From an uncultured Lachnospiraceae bacterium (GTDB taxonomy: Bacteria > Bacillota > Clostridia > Lachnospirales > Lachnospiraceae): DNA of 64,000 bases. The stretch lies in assembly GCA_946566685.1 (NCBI GenBank), contig CAMNXA010000009.1, positions 1-64,000 of the forward strand. The letters run 5' to 3'. Position 1 is the first letter of the stretch; every line of letters starts with the position of its first letter. Below the pieces are notes generated by a model, which saw only the letters and a program-made list of their open reading frames with translations, was not told where the DNA came from and did no database searches. This document shows, piece by piece, positions 27,422 to 35,852 of the stretch. Both the position numbers and the translations under genes were made by a program.

Positions 27422-28198
27422 ATGAAACAATATATTGTGGACGCATTTGCAGATAGGGTATTTGAGGGAAATCCGGCCGCTGTCTGTATTATGGACAAAT
27501 GGCTGCCGGATGATGTTATGCAGAAAATCGCCATAGAAAACAATTTGTCAGAAACGGCATTTGCGGTACAAGAGGATGACGGCTATAAGCTGCGTTGGTT
27601 CACACCGGGTAAAGAAATAGATTTGTGCGGACATGCAACTTTGGGGACGGCGTTTGTTCTTGCCAATTTCTATGACAGGGAGGCCATTCATTTTGTATTT
27701 CATACACGAAGCGGACGCTTAGAGGTGAGAAAGAGCGGTGAACTGTTTGAAATGGATTTTCCAGCACGGATGCCGAAGCGGATAGATGTTACCGAAGAAA
27801 TGCGGGATGCCTTGGGAAAGGAGCCCCAGGAAGCCTATGTAAGCCGTGACTTAATGCTTGTATTTAATGATGAAGAATTTATCAAAGAGTATAAACCGGA
27901 CTGGACGAAATTATGTAATATTCAGGAAGGTTTGGGGGTATTGGTGACTGCGCCTTCCAAAGAATATGATTTCGTATCTCGCTGCTTTTTTCCGAAAATC
28001 AAGGTGAATGAAGACCCGGTATGCGGTTCGGCACACTGCAATTTCATTCCATATTGGGCACAGAAACTGGGCAAAAAAGTCATGGTGGCCCGTCAGGTGT
28101 CCAGCCGCGGCGGAACGATTTTTTGTGAAGATCGAGAAGACCGGGTTTTGATTAAGGGAAAAGCAGTACTGTATAGTGAGTCGGATATTTATATATAA
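27422..28198 (+). CDS. PhzF family isomerase/epimerase
   Basis: A 258-residue PhzF-fold protein. ATG 27422 follows GGAGG; longer open frame upstream overlaps the broken gene. Family motifs: DAFADRVFEGNPAAVC at the start, ENNLSETAF with the catalytic Glu, RWFTPGKEIDLCGHATLG, and EDPVCGSAHC in the second half. PhzF proteins isomerise small substrates; the substrate of this one is unknown. No phenazine genes are near. It is followed after 49 bases by argC. Confidence 0.88.
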   Translation: MKQYIVDAFADRVFEGNPAAVCIMDKWLPDDVMQKIAIENNLSETAFAVQEDDGYKLRWFTPGKEIDLCGHATLGTAFVLANFYDREAIHFVFHTRSGRLEVRKSGELFEMDFPARMPKRIDVTEEMRDALGKEPQEAYVSRDLMLVFNDEEFIKEYKPDWTKLCNIQEGLGVLVTAPSKEYDFVSRCFFPKIKVNEDPVCGSAHCNFIPYWAQKLGKKVMVARQVSSRGGTIFCEDREDRVLIKGKAVLYSESDIYI

Positions 28199-28247
28199 AT
28201 TCTAAATGAATGCGGCGTCTCAAGAGCAGTGCGGAATGGAGGAAAAA

Positions 28248-29315
28248 ATGATAAAAGCAGGAATCATAGGAGCCACAGGATATGCGGGCGGCGAGCTGGT
28301 GAGGATTCTGACGGCCCACAGCAAGGTGGAGGTGGTCTGGTACGGATCGCGCAGTTATATCGAGCAGAAGTATGCGCAGGTGTACCAGAATATGTTTCAG
28401 ATCGTGGATGCAAAGTGCATGGATGATAATATGGAGGAACTGGCAAAGCAGGTGGATGTGATCTTTACGGCCACGCCCCAGGGCTTCTGCGCTTCCATGA
28501 TGAAGGAGGACATTCTCTCCAAGGTAAAGGTGGTGGATTTGAGCGCCGATTTTCGAATCAAGGATGTTTCTACTTATGAAAAATGGTACGGTATTGAACA
28601 TAAGTCACCCCAGTACACAGCAGAAGCAGTCTACGGGCTGTGCGAGATCAACAGGGAGGATGTGAAGGGGGCCCGTCTGGTGGCCAATCCGGGATGTTAT
28701 ACCACCTGTTCCATTCTCACGGCCTATCCGCTGGTAAAAGAGGGATTGATCGATACAGAGACGCTGATCATAGATGCCAAGAGCGGTACTTCCGGGGCGG
28801 GGCGCGGCGCGAAGGTGCCGAATCTCTACTGTGAGGTAAACGAGAACATCAAAGCATATGGCGTGGCGAGTCACAGGCATACGCCGGAGATTGAGGAACA
28901 GCTTGGATATGCGGCGGGGAAGGAGATTGTGCTGAATTTCACGCCCCATCTGGTGCCCATGAACAGAGGCATTCTGGTGACAGAGTACGCCAAACTCCTG
29001 CCGATAACGAAAGCAGATGGACAGACAGCGCTGCCTTCCTATGAGGAAGTGAAGGCCGTGTATGATAAGTATTATCAGAAGGAAAAATTCATCCGTGTTC
29101 TGGAAAAGGGCGTATGCCCGGAGACCAAGTGGGTGGAAGGCAGTAATTATGTGGATATTAACTTTGTAATTGATGAGCGCACGGGCAGAATCATCATGAT
29201 GGGCGCTTTGGACAATCTGGTCAAAGGTGCGGCCGGACAGGCGGTGCAAAATATGAACCTGATGTTTGGACTGGCGGAGAGCGAAGGACTGGAACTGGTG
29301 CCGATGTTTCCGTAA
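28248..29315 (+). CDS. argC: N-acetyl-gamma-glutamyl-phosphate reductase
   Basis: A 355-residue enzyme of usual length. ATG 28248 follows GGAGG; the frame opens at 28206. The NADP-binding GATGYAGGEL is at residues 8-17, the active-site Cys is in ANPGCYTT, and the SGTSGAGRG and SHRHTPEI motifs are present. It reduces N-acetyl-glutamyl phosphate to the semialdehyde in arginine/ornithine synthesis. argJ, argB and argD do not follow; instead a dCMP deaminase gene starts 16 bases later. Confidence 0.96.
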   Translation: MIKAGIIGATGYAGGELVRILTAHSKVEVVWYGSRSYIEQKYAQVYQNMFQIVDAKCMDDNMEELAKQVDVIFTATPQGFCASMMKEDILSKVKVVDLSADFRIKDVSTYEKWYGIEHKSPQYTAEAVYGLCEINREDVKGARLVANPGCYTTCSILTAYPLVKEGLIDTETLIIDAKSGTSGAGRGAKVPNLYCEVNENIKAYGVASHRHTPEIEEQLGYAAGKEIVLNFTPHLVPMNRGILVTEYAKLLPITKADGQTALPSYEEVKAVYDKYYQKEKFIRVLEKGVCPETKWVEGSNYVDINFVIDERTGRIIMMGALDNLVKGAAGQAVQNMNLMFGLAESEGLELVPMFP

Positions 29316-29331
29316 TGGAAGGGAGATAAGG

Positions 29332-29820
29332 ATGGAGAGAAGAGATAAAGTAAACTACTACCTGGACTTGGCGAAGATGGTGGCGCAGCGCTCTACCTGT
29401 CTGCGCAGGCATTATGGGGCGGTTATCGTGAAGAATGACGAGGTGATTGCCACAGGATATGTGGGGGCGCCCAGGGGCAGGAAGAACTGTACTGATGTAG
29501 GGGAGTGTATCCGCACGAAGCTGGCCATTCCCAGAGGGGAGCGATATGAACTGTGCCGCAGTGTCCATGCAGAGACCAATGCGATCATCAGCGCTTCCCG
29601 GGATAAGATGATTGGCAGCGCCATGTATCTGACAGGTGTGGAAGCGGATACCGGGGAATATGTGAAGAACTCATGCAGTTGTTCCATGTGCAAACGCCAG
29701 ATCATCAATGCGGGGATCGAGACCGTGTATGTCAGGGATACGGATACGGAGTATCGGGCGATCCCGGTGCAGCAGTGGATTGATGAGGACGAGTCCCTGG
29801 AGGGGACTTTTGGATACTGA
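29332..29820 (+). CDS. Deoxycytidylate (dCMP) deaminase family protein
   Basis: A 162-residue zinc deaminase. ATG 29332 follows GGGAG. The catalytic HAETNAI and the second zinc motif SCSMCKRQIINAG are intact, with a CTDVGEC insert typical of ComEB/dCMP deaminases. It should convert dCMP to dUMP for thymidylate synthesis, although tRNA- or other-cytidine specificity cannot be excluded. It lies 16 bases after argC, so probably co-transcribed. Confidence 0.88.
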   Translation: MERRDKVNYYLDLAKMVAQRSTCLRRHYGAVIVKNDEVIATGYVGAPRGRKNCTDVGECIRTKLAIPRGERYELCRSVHAETNAIISASRDKMIGSAMYLTGVEADTGEYVKNSCSCSMCKRQIINAGIETVYVRDTDTEYRAIPVQQWIDEDESLEGTFGY

Positions 29821-29890
29821 GATTTTATCAAAGATGATGAATGAAGAATGGATGGGTGTTCCTGGCCAAGATGCAGGAAGGGGCAGATGA

Positions 29891-30481
29891 ATGACAGGAC
29901 GTAAAATTGTATTGTATGGAAATGAGGAACGGGAGATGGCAGTCATGCCAGTTGACACAAAACCCTCACCTAATGGTAGACTTTTGAAAGAAATGGCGGT
30001 ATATGAACTGCTTGAGAAACTGGATATTCCTTATCTGCGCCTGGATCATGGGGTGACGGCCACCGTGGAAGACTGTCATGATGTGGATAGTAAGCTGGGG
30101 ATCCATATCTGTAAGAATCTTTTCCTGTGTAATTCCCAGAAGACGGATTTTTATATGCTGATGATGCCCGGCACGAAAAAGTTTAAGACCAAAGAACTTT
30201 CCAGCCAGATCGGCAGTGCGAGGCTTTCCTTTGCGGGCGCAGAGTATATGGAGGCGTTTCTGGATATCACACCTGGCTCGGTGAGTGTGATGGGCCTGAT
30301 GAATGACAGGGATAACCGGGTGCGGCTTCTGATTGACCGGGATATCCTGGCAGATGAGTTTGTGGGATGCCATCCCTGTGTGAATACTGCCAGCCTGAAG
30401 ATTCGCACTAAGGATATTTTGGAAAAGTTTCTTCCTTATGTGAAGCATGACTATACGCCGGTGACGCTTGTGGGGGAGTGA
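29891..30481 (+). CDS. Prolyl-tRNA editing protein (ProX/PrdX, YbaK-like)
   Basis: Up to 196 residues. The start could be ATG 29891 (after GGAAGGGG) or ATG 29936 (after GAGGAACGGGAG), which would begin MAVMPVDT. The body matches prolyl-tRNA-synthetase-associated domains: LDIPYLRLDH, an ICKNLFLCN segment with the editing-site Lys, LSFAGAEYM and TPGSVSVMGLMND. These free-standing proteins hydrolyse alanyl-tRNA(Pro) mischarged by ProRS. Confidence 0.88.
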   Translation: MTGRKIVLYGNEEREMAVMPVDTKPSPNGRLLKEMAVYELLEKLDIPYLRLDHGVTATVEDCHDVDSKLGIHICKNLFLCNSQKTDFYMLMMPGTKKFKTKELSSQIGSARLSFAGAEYMEAFLDITPGSVSVMGLMNDRDNRVRLLIDRDILADEFVGCHPCVNTASLKIRTKDILEKFLPYVKHDYTPVTLVGE

Positions 30482-30606
30482 GAAGATACGCAGGAGAGAC
30501 GAGGACGGCAGTAGGAATGTGCACGGGAAGCAGGAACCGTTACAGAATGGCAGAGGGATTGGATGCCGGAGTGCGGAAAGGACAGAGATCGGAAAGGTGG
30601 CAGTAT

Positions 30607-31050
30607 ATGATACGCAGGATGACGATAGAAGATTATGACGGGGTGAAGGCGCTGTGGATGTCAATCAGGGGATTTGCCATCCGGAGTCTGGATGATTCCA
30701 GGGAGGGTGTGGCGCGTTTCCTTATGCGCAATCCCGGTACCAGCGTGGTGGCAGTGGAAGACGACAGAATCGTTGGAGCGATTCTCTGCGGACATGATGG
30801 CAGGCGGGGATGCCTGTATCATGTGTGTGTGGCGGAAGAATACCGTATGCGTGGAATTGGCAAGGCGATGGTGGTCTTTTGCATGGAGGCGCTTAAGGCG
30901 GAACAGATCAATAAGGTGTCACTGATTGCCTTTACGAAAAATGATGTGGGGAATGCGTTCTGGAAGCAGATTGGTTGGACGAAGCGTGAAGATTTGAATT
31001 ATTATGACTTTACCCTGAATGAAGCCAATATCACGGCGTTTAACGGATAG
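30607..31050 (+). CDS. GNAT family N-acetyltransferase
   Basis: A 147-residue single-domain GNAT. ATG 30607 has GGAAAGGTGG upstream; the frame open from 30478 overlaps the previous gene. The acetyl-CoA motif EEYRMRGIGKAMV is clear, as are GAILCGHDGRRGCLYHVCV (beta4) and GNAFWKQIGW near the end. The substrate is unknown. It follows the prolyl-tRNA editing gene and may belong to the same transcript. Confidence 0.85.
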   Translation: MIRRMTIEDYDGVKALWMSIRGFAIRSLDDSREGVARFLMRNPGTSVVAVEDDRIVGAILCGHDGRRGCLYHVCVAEEYRMRGIGKAMVVFCMEALKAEQINKVSLIAFTKNDVGNAFWKQIGWTKREDLNYYDFTLNEANITAFNG

Positions 31051-31163
31051 AGCAACTGGCAGGAAAGAGTGATATCCTGGCAAGGGAAGGAGGGATACTG
31101 CCATAGGAATAAGGAATCACTGTGAGGACTTCGGGGGAAGAAACCGATGAGAAAAGGAAAGGA

Positions 31164-32117
31164 ATGGATGAGGAAATGAAAGTATTAGAAACAATCAGTA
31201 ATTTTTTTGGAAAGTTTATGGCGCTTATTGTGCTCGTGATCGCAGCATTGGCATTATTTGCGCCAGTTACGTGTACATGGATTCAGACGAGTTGGGTAAA
31301 TTATCTGCTGATGATCGTTATGTTCGGTATGGGGCTTACTCTCAAACTGGAGGATTTTAAGCTTGTCTTTACCAGACCGAAAGATATTATCATTGGATGT
31401 GTAGCACAGTTTACGATCATGCCGCTTCTGGCATTTGCTTTGGGAAAGGTTTTTGGACTGGATGCGGCACTGCTTGCAGGCGTGATCCTGGTAGGAACCT
31501 GTCCAGGCGGCACATCCAGCAATGTGATCACCTATATGTCCAAGGGTGATGTGGCGTTATCTGTGGGGATGACCAGCGTCAATACGATTTTGGCGCCCCT
31601 GCTTACACCGGCGATTACCTGGCTGTTACTGAGAACAACTGTAACGGTTGATCCCATGAATATGTTTCTTTCTATTATCAAAGTTGTGATCATTCCGATC
31701 GCACTTGGATTTATCATCAATAAGCTGTTTGGAAAAGTTACGGAAAAACTGGTCACGATCCTGCCGACAGTTTCGGTAATCGCAATCTGTATGATCGTTG
31801 CATCCGTGGTATCTCATAATGCAGAGAAGATATTCTCCACAGGAATCGTGGTATTTGCAGTCGTTATCTTACATAACCTGCTTGGCTATGCGTGTGGATT
31901 TGGCCTGGGCAAGCTGTTGAAACTCAATGTGGCAAAGACCAAGGCATTGTCAGTGGAAATCGGTATGCAGAACTCCGGATTGGCTACCAGTCTTGCCGGC
32001 TCAGCATTTCCAGATCTGGCAATGGCTACCGTGCCCGGTGCAATCTTTTCGGTATGGCATAATATATCCGGCGCCATTTTAGCGAACATTTATAACAGGT
32101 GGAGTGACGAAGCATGA
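31164..32117 (+). CDS. BASS-type (bile acid:Na+ symporter family) transporter
   Basis: A membrane protein of about 317 residues with nine or ten helices. The start may be ATG 31164 (after AAAGG) or ATG 31176. Family signatures are GTCPGGTSSNVITYMSKGD and, in the second half, EIGMQNSGLATSLA, which form the crossing sodium/substrate sites. BASS proteins carry bile acids, pantoate, pyruvate or other organic anions. The stop overlaps the next gene by ATGA, a mannitol/fructuronate dehydrogenase, so a sugar acid or keto-acid cargo is more likely than bile acids; this is inference. Confidence 0.85.
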   Translation: MDEEMKVLETISNFFGKFMALIVLVIAALALFAPVTCTWIQTSWVNYLLMIVMFGMGLTLKLEDFKLVFTRPKDIIIGCVAQFTIMPLLAFALGKVFGLDAALLAGVILVGTCPGGTSSNVITYMSKGDVALSVGMTSVNTILAPLLTPAITWLLLRTTVTVDPMNMFLSIIKVVIIPIALGFIINKLFGKVTEKLVTILPTVSVIAICMIVASVVSHNAEKIFSTGIVVFAVVILHNLLGYACGFGLGKLLKLNVAKTKALSVEIGMQNSGLATSLAGSAFPDLAMATVPGAIFSVWHNISGAILANIYNRWSDEA

Positions 32118-33733
32118 AATTGACAGTCGATGGGATCAAAGACCGTGAACCTTGGGAAAAGGCGGGAATCGCACTTCCGGGATATGATGTGGAGGCAGTT
32201 TCCCAAAAGGCGAAAAAGGAGCCGGTATGGGTGCATTTTGGAATCGGTAATATTTTCCGTATCTTTATCGGTGGTATCGCAGATGGCCTTTTGGAAGAGG
32301 GCGCGATGGATCGGGGGATTACCTGTGTCGAGACCTTTGATTATGATGTGGTAGATAAAATTTATGAGCCCTTTGACAACCTGGGACTGAGCGTGCTTTT
32401 GCACGGAGATGGAACCAGGGAGTACAAGGTATTGGGATCCATGGCTGAGGCAGTCAAAGCCCAGTCATCGGTTCCGGGGCAGTGGAACAGGTTAAAAGAA
32501 ATTTTCAGAAGTCCGTCTTTGCAGTTGGTCTCTTTTACGATTACCGAGAAGGGATATGCGTTGCAGAAAGCAGACGGTACCTGGTTCCCTTTTGTGGCGT
32601 CTGACATTCAGAAGGGGCCGGACCAGGCTGTGGGGGCTATGGCAGTGCTGACAGCCATGCTCTATGAACGGTATCAGGCCGGAGCATATCCTCTGGCTCT
32701 GGTTTCCATGGATAACTGTTCCCAGAATGGGGCTAAACTGCGGGAATCCGTGCTGACCATGACACAGGAGTGGCAGAGGGCAGGATTTGTGGAAGAAGGG
32801 TTTGCAGCCTATGTGGGGGATGAAGAAAAGGTTGCTTTTCCCTGGACCATGATCGATAAGATCACACCCCGCCCCAGTGAGCAGATTGCCGATGACCTTG
32901 AGAGGCTGGGCGTGGAAAATATGCAGCCGGTAATTACCAGCAAGCAGACCTATATCGCACCCTTCGTCAATGCCGAAAAACCGCAGTATCTTGTGATAGA
33001 AGACAGTTTTCCGAACGGCAGGCCGGCTCTGGAAAAAGGCTTTGGCGTATATATGGCTGACCGAAAGACCGTGAATCTGTCTGAGCGTATGAAGGTGACC
33101 GTATGTCTGAATCCGGTGCATTCCGCCACCGGGCCTCTGGGGGTGGCACTGGGATATGATCTGTTTGCCCGGATGTTAAATACAGATGCGGATATGATGA
33201 AAATGGCCCGTATGGTAGCTTATGATGAAGGGCTGCCGGTGGTGCCGGATCCGGGGATTCTTTCCCCGCAGAAATTTGTGGATGAACTTTTTCATGACCG
33301 GTTTCCCAATGAATACCTGGGTGACACCAACCTGCGTCTTGCGGTAGATGTGTCCCAGATGGTGGGGATCCGCTTCGGGGAGACCATTAAGGCATATATG
33401 GCAAAGTACGGGGATGCTTCCCGTCTTACGGCGATTCCGCTGGGGATTGCCGGCTGGCTTCGGTATATGCTGGCGGTGGATGATGAGGGCAAAGGATACG
33501 AGCTGGCGCCCGATCCCATGAAGGAGGAGATTCAGGAGCAGTTGAAGGGAATCGTAGTGGGACAGCCTGAGACGTTTACCGACCAGCTTAAAGAGATTCT
33601 CTCAAATGAGCGTATTTTCTACGTAAATATTTATGAAACGGGCTTGGGAGAAAAGATCGAGACGATGTTTCGGGAAATGCTCGCCGGCCCCGGCGCCGTC
33701 AGAGCGACCCTGCATAAGTACATAGATACATAG
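32114..33733 (+). CDS. Mannitol dehydrogenase family oxidoreductase (fructuronate reductase-like)
   Basis: A 539-residue polyol-specific long-chain dehydrogenase. The N-terminal nucleotide-binding part has WVHFGIGNIFR and SMDNCSQNG. The catalytic K-x5-N-x2-H is seen in MKVTVCLNPVHS. Relatives include UxuB (D-mannonate/fructuronate), MtlD-like and tagaturonate reductases; at 539 residues it is longer than UxuB by some 50. Translational overlap (ATGA) with the BASS transporter suggests uptake and oxidation or reduction of one substrate. A terminator follows at 33835. Confidence 0.85.
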   Translation: MKLTVDGIKDREPWEKAGIALPGYDVEAVSQKAKKEPVWVHFGIGNIFRIFIGGIADGLLEEGAMDRGITCVETFDYDVVDKIYEPFDNLGLSVLLHGDGTREYKVLGSMAEAVKAQSSVPGQWNRLKEIFRSPSLQLVSFTITEKGYALQKADGTWFPFVASDIQKGPDQAVGAMAVLTAMLYERYQAGAYPLALVSMDNCSQNGAKLRESVLTMTQEWQRAGFVEEGFAAYVGDEEKVAFPWTMIDKITPRPSEQIADDLERLGVENMQPVITSKQTYIAPFVNAEKPQYLVIEDSFPNGRPALEKGFGVYMADRKTVNLSERMKVTVCLNPVHSATGPLGVALGYDLFARMLNTDADMMKMARMVAYDEGLPVVPDPGILSPQKFVDELFHDRFPNEYLGDTNLRLAVDVSQMVGIRFGETIKAYMAKYGDASRLTAIPLGIAGWLRYMLAVDDEGKGYELAPDPMKEEIQEQLKGIVVGQPETFTDQLKEILSNERIFYVNIYETGLGEKIETMFREMLAGPGAVRATLHKYIDT

Positions 33734-33834
33734 GGAGGTTGATGGAGTACATAGTGACGGAAACAACATATGCCTTTTATGCATGATAAGTGATGCAACA
33801 TAGGTATTAGACATTATCAATAAGTGAATTTACA

Positions 33835-33873
33835 ATATAGATGTTCCGGTATGGGGCATCTATATTTTTTTTT
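33835..33873 (+). terminator. Terminator of the BASS-dehydrogenase operon
   Basis: ATATAGATG pairs with CATCTATAT around a 13-base loop that can itself pair partly (CC/GG), followed by a run of Ts ending at 33873. A strong intrinsic terminator. Confidence 0.85.
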
Positions 33874-33954
33874 GCGGGCCATGGGTGTGCTTTAATGGGA
33901 TGACGGGATTGGAATATTGTGAGAAAAAAATAATATCCGGAGGATAGGTCTGAT

Positions 33955-34686
33955 ATGCAGAACAGTAAATGGCATGAAGTATGGGAGAAAAGAAACGAGA
34001 AGGAAGAAGCTTTGCTAAGCGAAAACCCCAGAGAAGTCTTTTTGGAGATGAAACGGATCAATGGCTGGGATGCTACCGGCAGTATGCTGGAATATGATCA
34101 GTTTTATGACCAATATGTGCAGACAAGAAATGAACTGGAGTTTAGTCCGCGATGCAAGTCCAATGCGCTTTCCAGTGTGTTTGAAGTAGGATGCGGATGT
34201 GGTGCAAATCTTTTTCTCTTTCAGAAGGAAGGGTATCAGATCGGAGGGATGGATTACTCGAAGAAACTGATTGGTATTGCAGGCAGGGTTTTGAAGAATC
34301 CGGTGGAACTTATCTGTGAGGAAGCGGCCAACTTATCATGGGATGTCAAATATGATGCGATCCTGGCAAATAGTGTGTTTTCTTATTTTGACAGTTACGA
34401 GTATGCAGAAAATGTTTTGGAGGCAATGTATCATAAGACGAATCAGTCCATAGGGATCATTGATATCCATGACATTGAGAAGAAAGAGGACTTTATACGG
34501 TTCAGGTCAGGGCTGTATGAGGACTACGAGAAGAGATATCAGGGGTTGCAGAAATTTTTTTATGATAAATCATTTTTTCTGAACTTTGCAGAAAAGCATG
34601 ATATGAGCATTAGGTTTACAAAGCCGGATATGAAAGAGTATTGGAATAATGAGTTTGTATTTAACTGTTTTATGACAAAAAGATGA
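33955..34686 (+). CDS. SAM-dependent methyltransferase, class I
   Basis: A 243-residue protein with motif I VFEVGCGCGANLF near residues 74-86, an acidic motif II (IGGMDYSKK) and motif IV-like YDAILANSVFSYF. ATG 33955 follows GGAGG. The substrate is not evident. The unusual N-terminus (WHEVWEKRNEKEEALL) resembles small sugar- or peptide-modifying methyltransferases. It stands alone between a terminator and the redox cluster. Confidence 0.8.
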   Translation: MQNSKWHEVWEKRNEKEEALLSENPREVFLEMKRINGWDATGSMLEYDQFYDQYVQTRNELEFSPRCKSNALSSVFEVGCGCGANLFLFQKEGYQIGGMDYSKKLIGIAGRVLKNPVELICEEAANLSWDVKYDAILANSVFSYFDSYEYAENVLEAMYHKTNQSIGIIDIHDIEKKEDFIRFRSGLYEDYEKRYQGLQKFFYDKSFFLNFAEKHDMSIRFTKPDMKEYWNNEFVFNCFMTKR

Positions 34687-34751
34687 GGGTGATGAATACT
34701 GTAAGGAATGGTGTAATCCGCCTGCACGCTTAAACTTTTGATTAAAACGAT

Positions 34752-34850
34752 TTTACCACTTTGGAAATTCCACGTCAAGCTGTAGGATTGTAAAATACAA
34801 TTAGCAGCAGTGGTAAATGTTCTCTCACCATATTTGGATTTGGTGAGAGA
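34752..34850 (+). promoter_or_regulatory. Two nested inverted repeats upstream of the redox cluster
   Basis: TTTACCACT (34752-34760) pairs with AGTGGTAAA (34809-34817), and a perfect 10-bp repeat TCTCTCACCA-N10-TGGTGAGAGA spans 34821-34850, ending 22 bases before the aldo/keto reductase start. The second repeat would form a stable leader hairpin just upstream of the ribosome site. Operator or attenuator roles are both possible; no regulator gene is adjacent. Confidence 0.5.
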
Positions 34851-34872
34851 TAGGGAGAAAGGAGTGGTACAA

Positions 34873-35835
34873 ATGAATACACGTTTTTTAAGGAATCTGG
34901 AAGTGTCAGCTATTGGCTATGGCTGTATGGGATTGTCTCATGGTTATGGTGCGGTGCCGGAAAGAGGCGAATCTATCAGGCTGATTCAGAAAGCCTTTGA
35001 TATGGGCTGTACTTTTTTTGATACGGCAGAGGCGTATGGTGCAGGGGATAATGAAAGACTTGTGGGGGAGGCGGTAAAGCCTTTTCGAAACAGAATTGTG
35101 CTGGCCACGAAGCTTCACCTGAATAAAAAGGATGGAGATACGGCCACTTTAATCAGAAGGCATTTGGAGGCTTCCATGAAACGCCTCCACACGGATTATG
35201 TGGACTTATACTATCATCATAGGATTGAGGATGATGATAAAGTGGAAGAAGTGGCGGCAGTCATGGGTGATTTGATCAAAGAAGGGAAAATACGCGGATG
35301 GGGCCAGTCGCAGGCATCGGAGGAACAGGTGCGCCGGGCAAATGCGGTTACGCCGCTTACAGCAGTGCAAAGTGAGTTTTCCATGATGGAGAGAAGATTT
35401 GAGCAGGATGTGATACCGGCCTGTGAAGAACTGGGGATTGGGTTTGTTCCCTTTTCGCCCCTGGCAAGTGGATTCTTAAGCGGAAAATATACAAAGACAC
35501 AACAATATACTGGTGATGATGTGAGGAGGGTAATCACAAGATTTGCGCCGGAAAATGTGGAACGTAACCGGCCGCTTCTGGATGTATTGTCCGATATGGC
35601 AATGAGGAAAGGCGCTTCCATGGCACAGATTTCGCTTGCGTGGATGCTGCATAAAAAGAAATTCATTGTACCGATTCCCGGCATGAGGAAGGTGGAGCGT
35701 ATGGAGGAAAATTTGGGGGCAGCCGAAGTTACATTGACACAGGAGGAGTATGAAAATCTGGAAGCTAAACTTGCAGAGATTCCTGTTTATGGGAATAGAA
35801 CGGATGAGGATATTGCAAAGCTGCGCAATATCTAA
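34873..35835 (+). CDS. Aldo/keto reductase
   Basis: A 320-residue AKR with the catalytic set visible: Asp and Tyr in FFDTAEAYGAGDNE, Lys in LATKLH, His in DLYYHHRIED, and C-terminal IPIPGMRK for NADPH. ATG 34873 follows GGAGTGG. Close relatives act on quinones or small aldehydes. It is first in a cluster with flavodoxin, ABM monooxygenase and CMD proteins, which suggests detoxification of reactive carbonyls or quinones. Confidence 0.92.
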   Translation: MNTRFLRNLEVSAIGYGCMGLSHGYGAVPERGESIRLIQKAFDMGCTFFDTAEAYGAGDNERLVGEAVKPFRNRIVLATKLHLNKKDGDTATLIRRHLEASMKRLHTDYVDLYYHHRIEDDDKVEEVAAVMGDLIKEGKIRGWGQSQASEEQVRRANAVTPLTAVQSEFSMMERRFEQDVIPACEELGIGFVPFSPLASGFLSGKYTKTQQYTGDDVRRVITRFAPENVERNRPLLDVLSDMAMRKGASMAQISLAWMLHKKKFIVPIPGMRKVERMEENLGAAEVTLTQEEYENLEAKLAEIPVYGNRTDEDIAKLRNI

Positions 35836-35852
35836 AATGGGAGGGAAGATCG

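Noticed and set aside
28152-29249. Antisense ORFs opposite argC
   Set aside because: argC is a clear full-length enzyme; the reverse frames are shadows.
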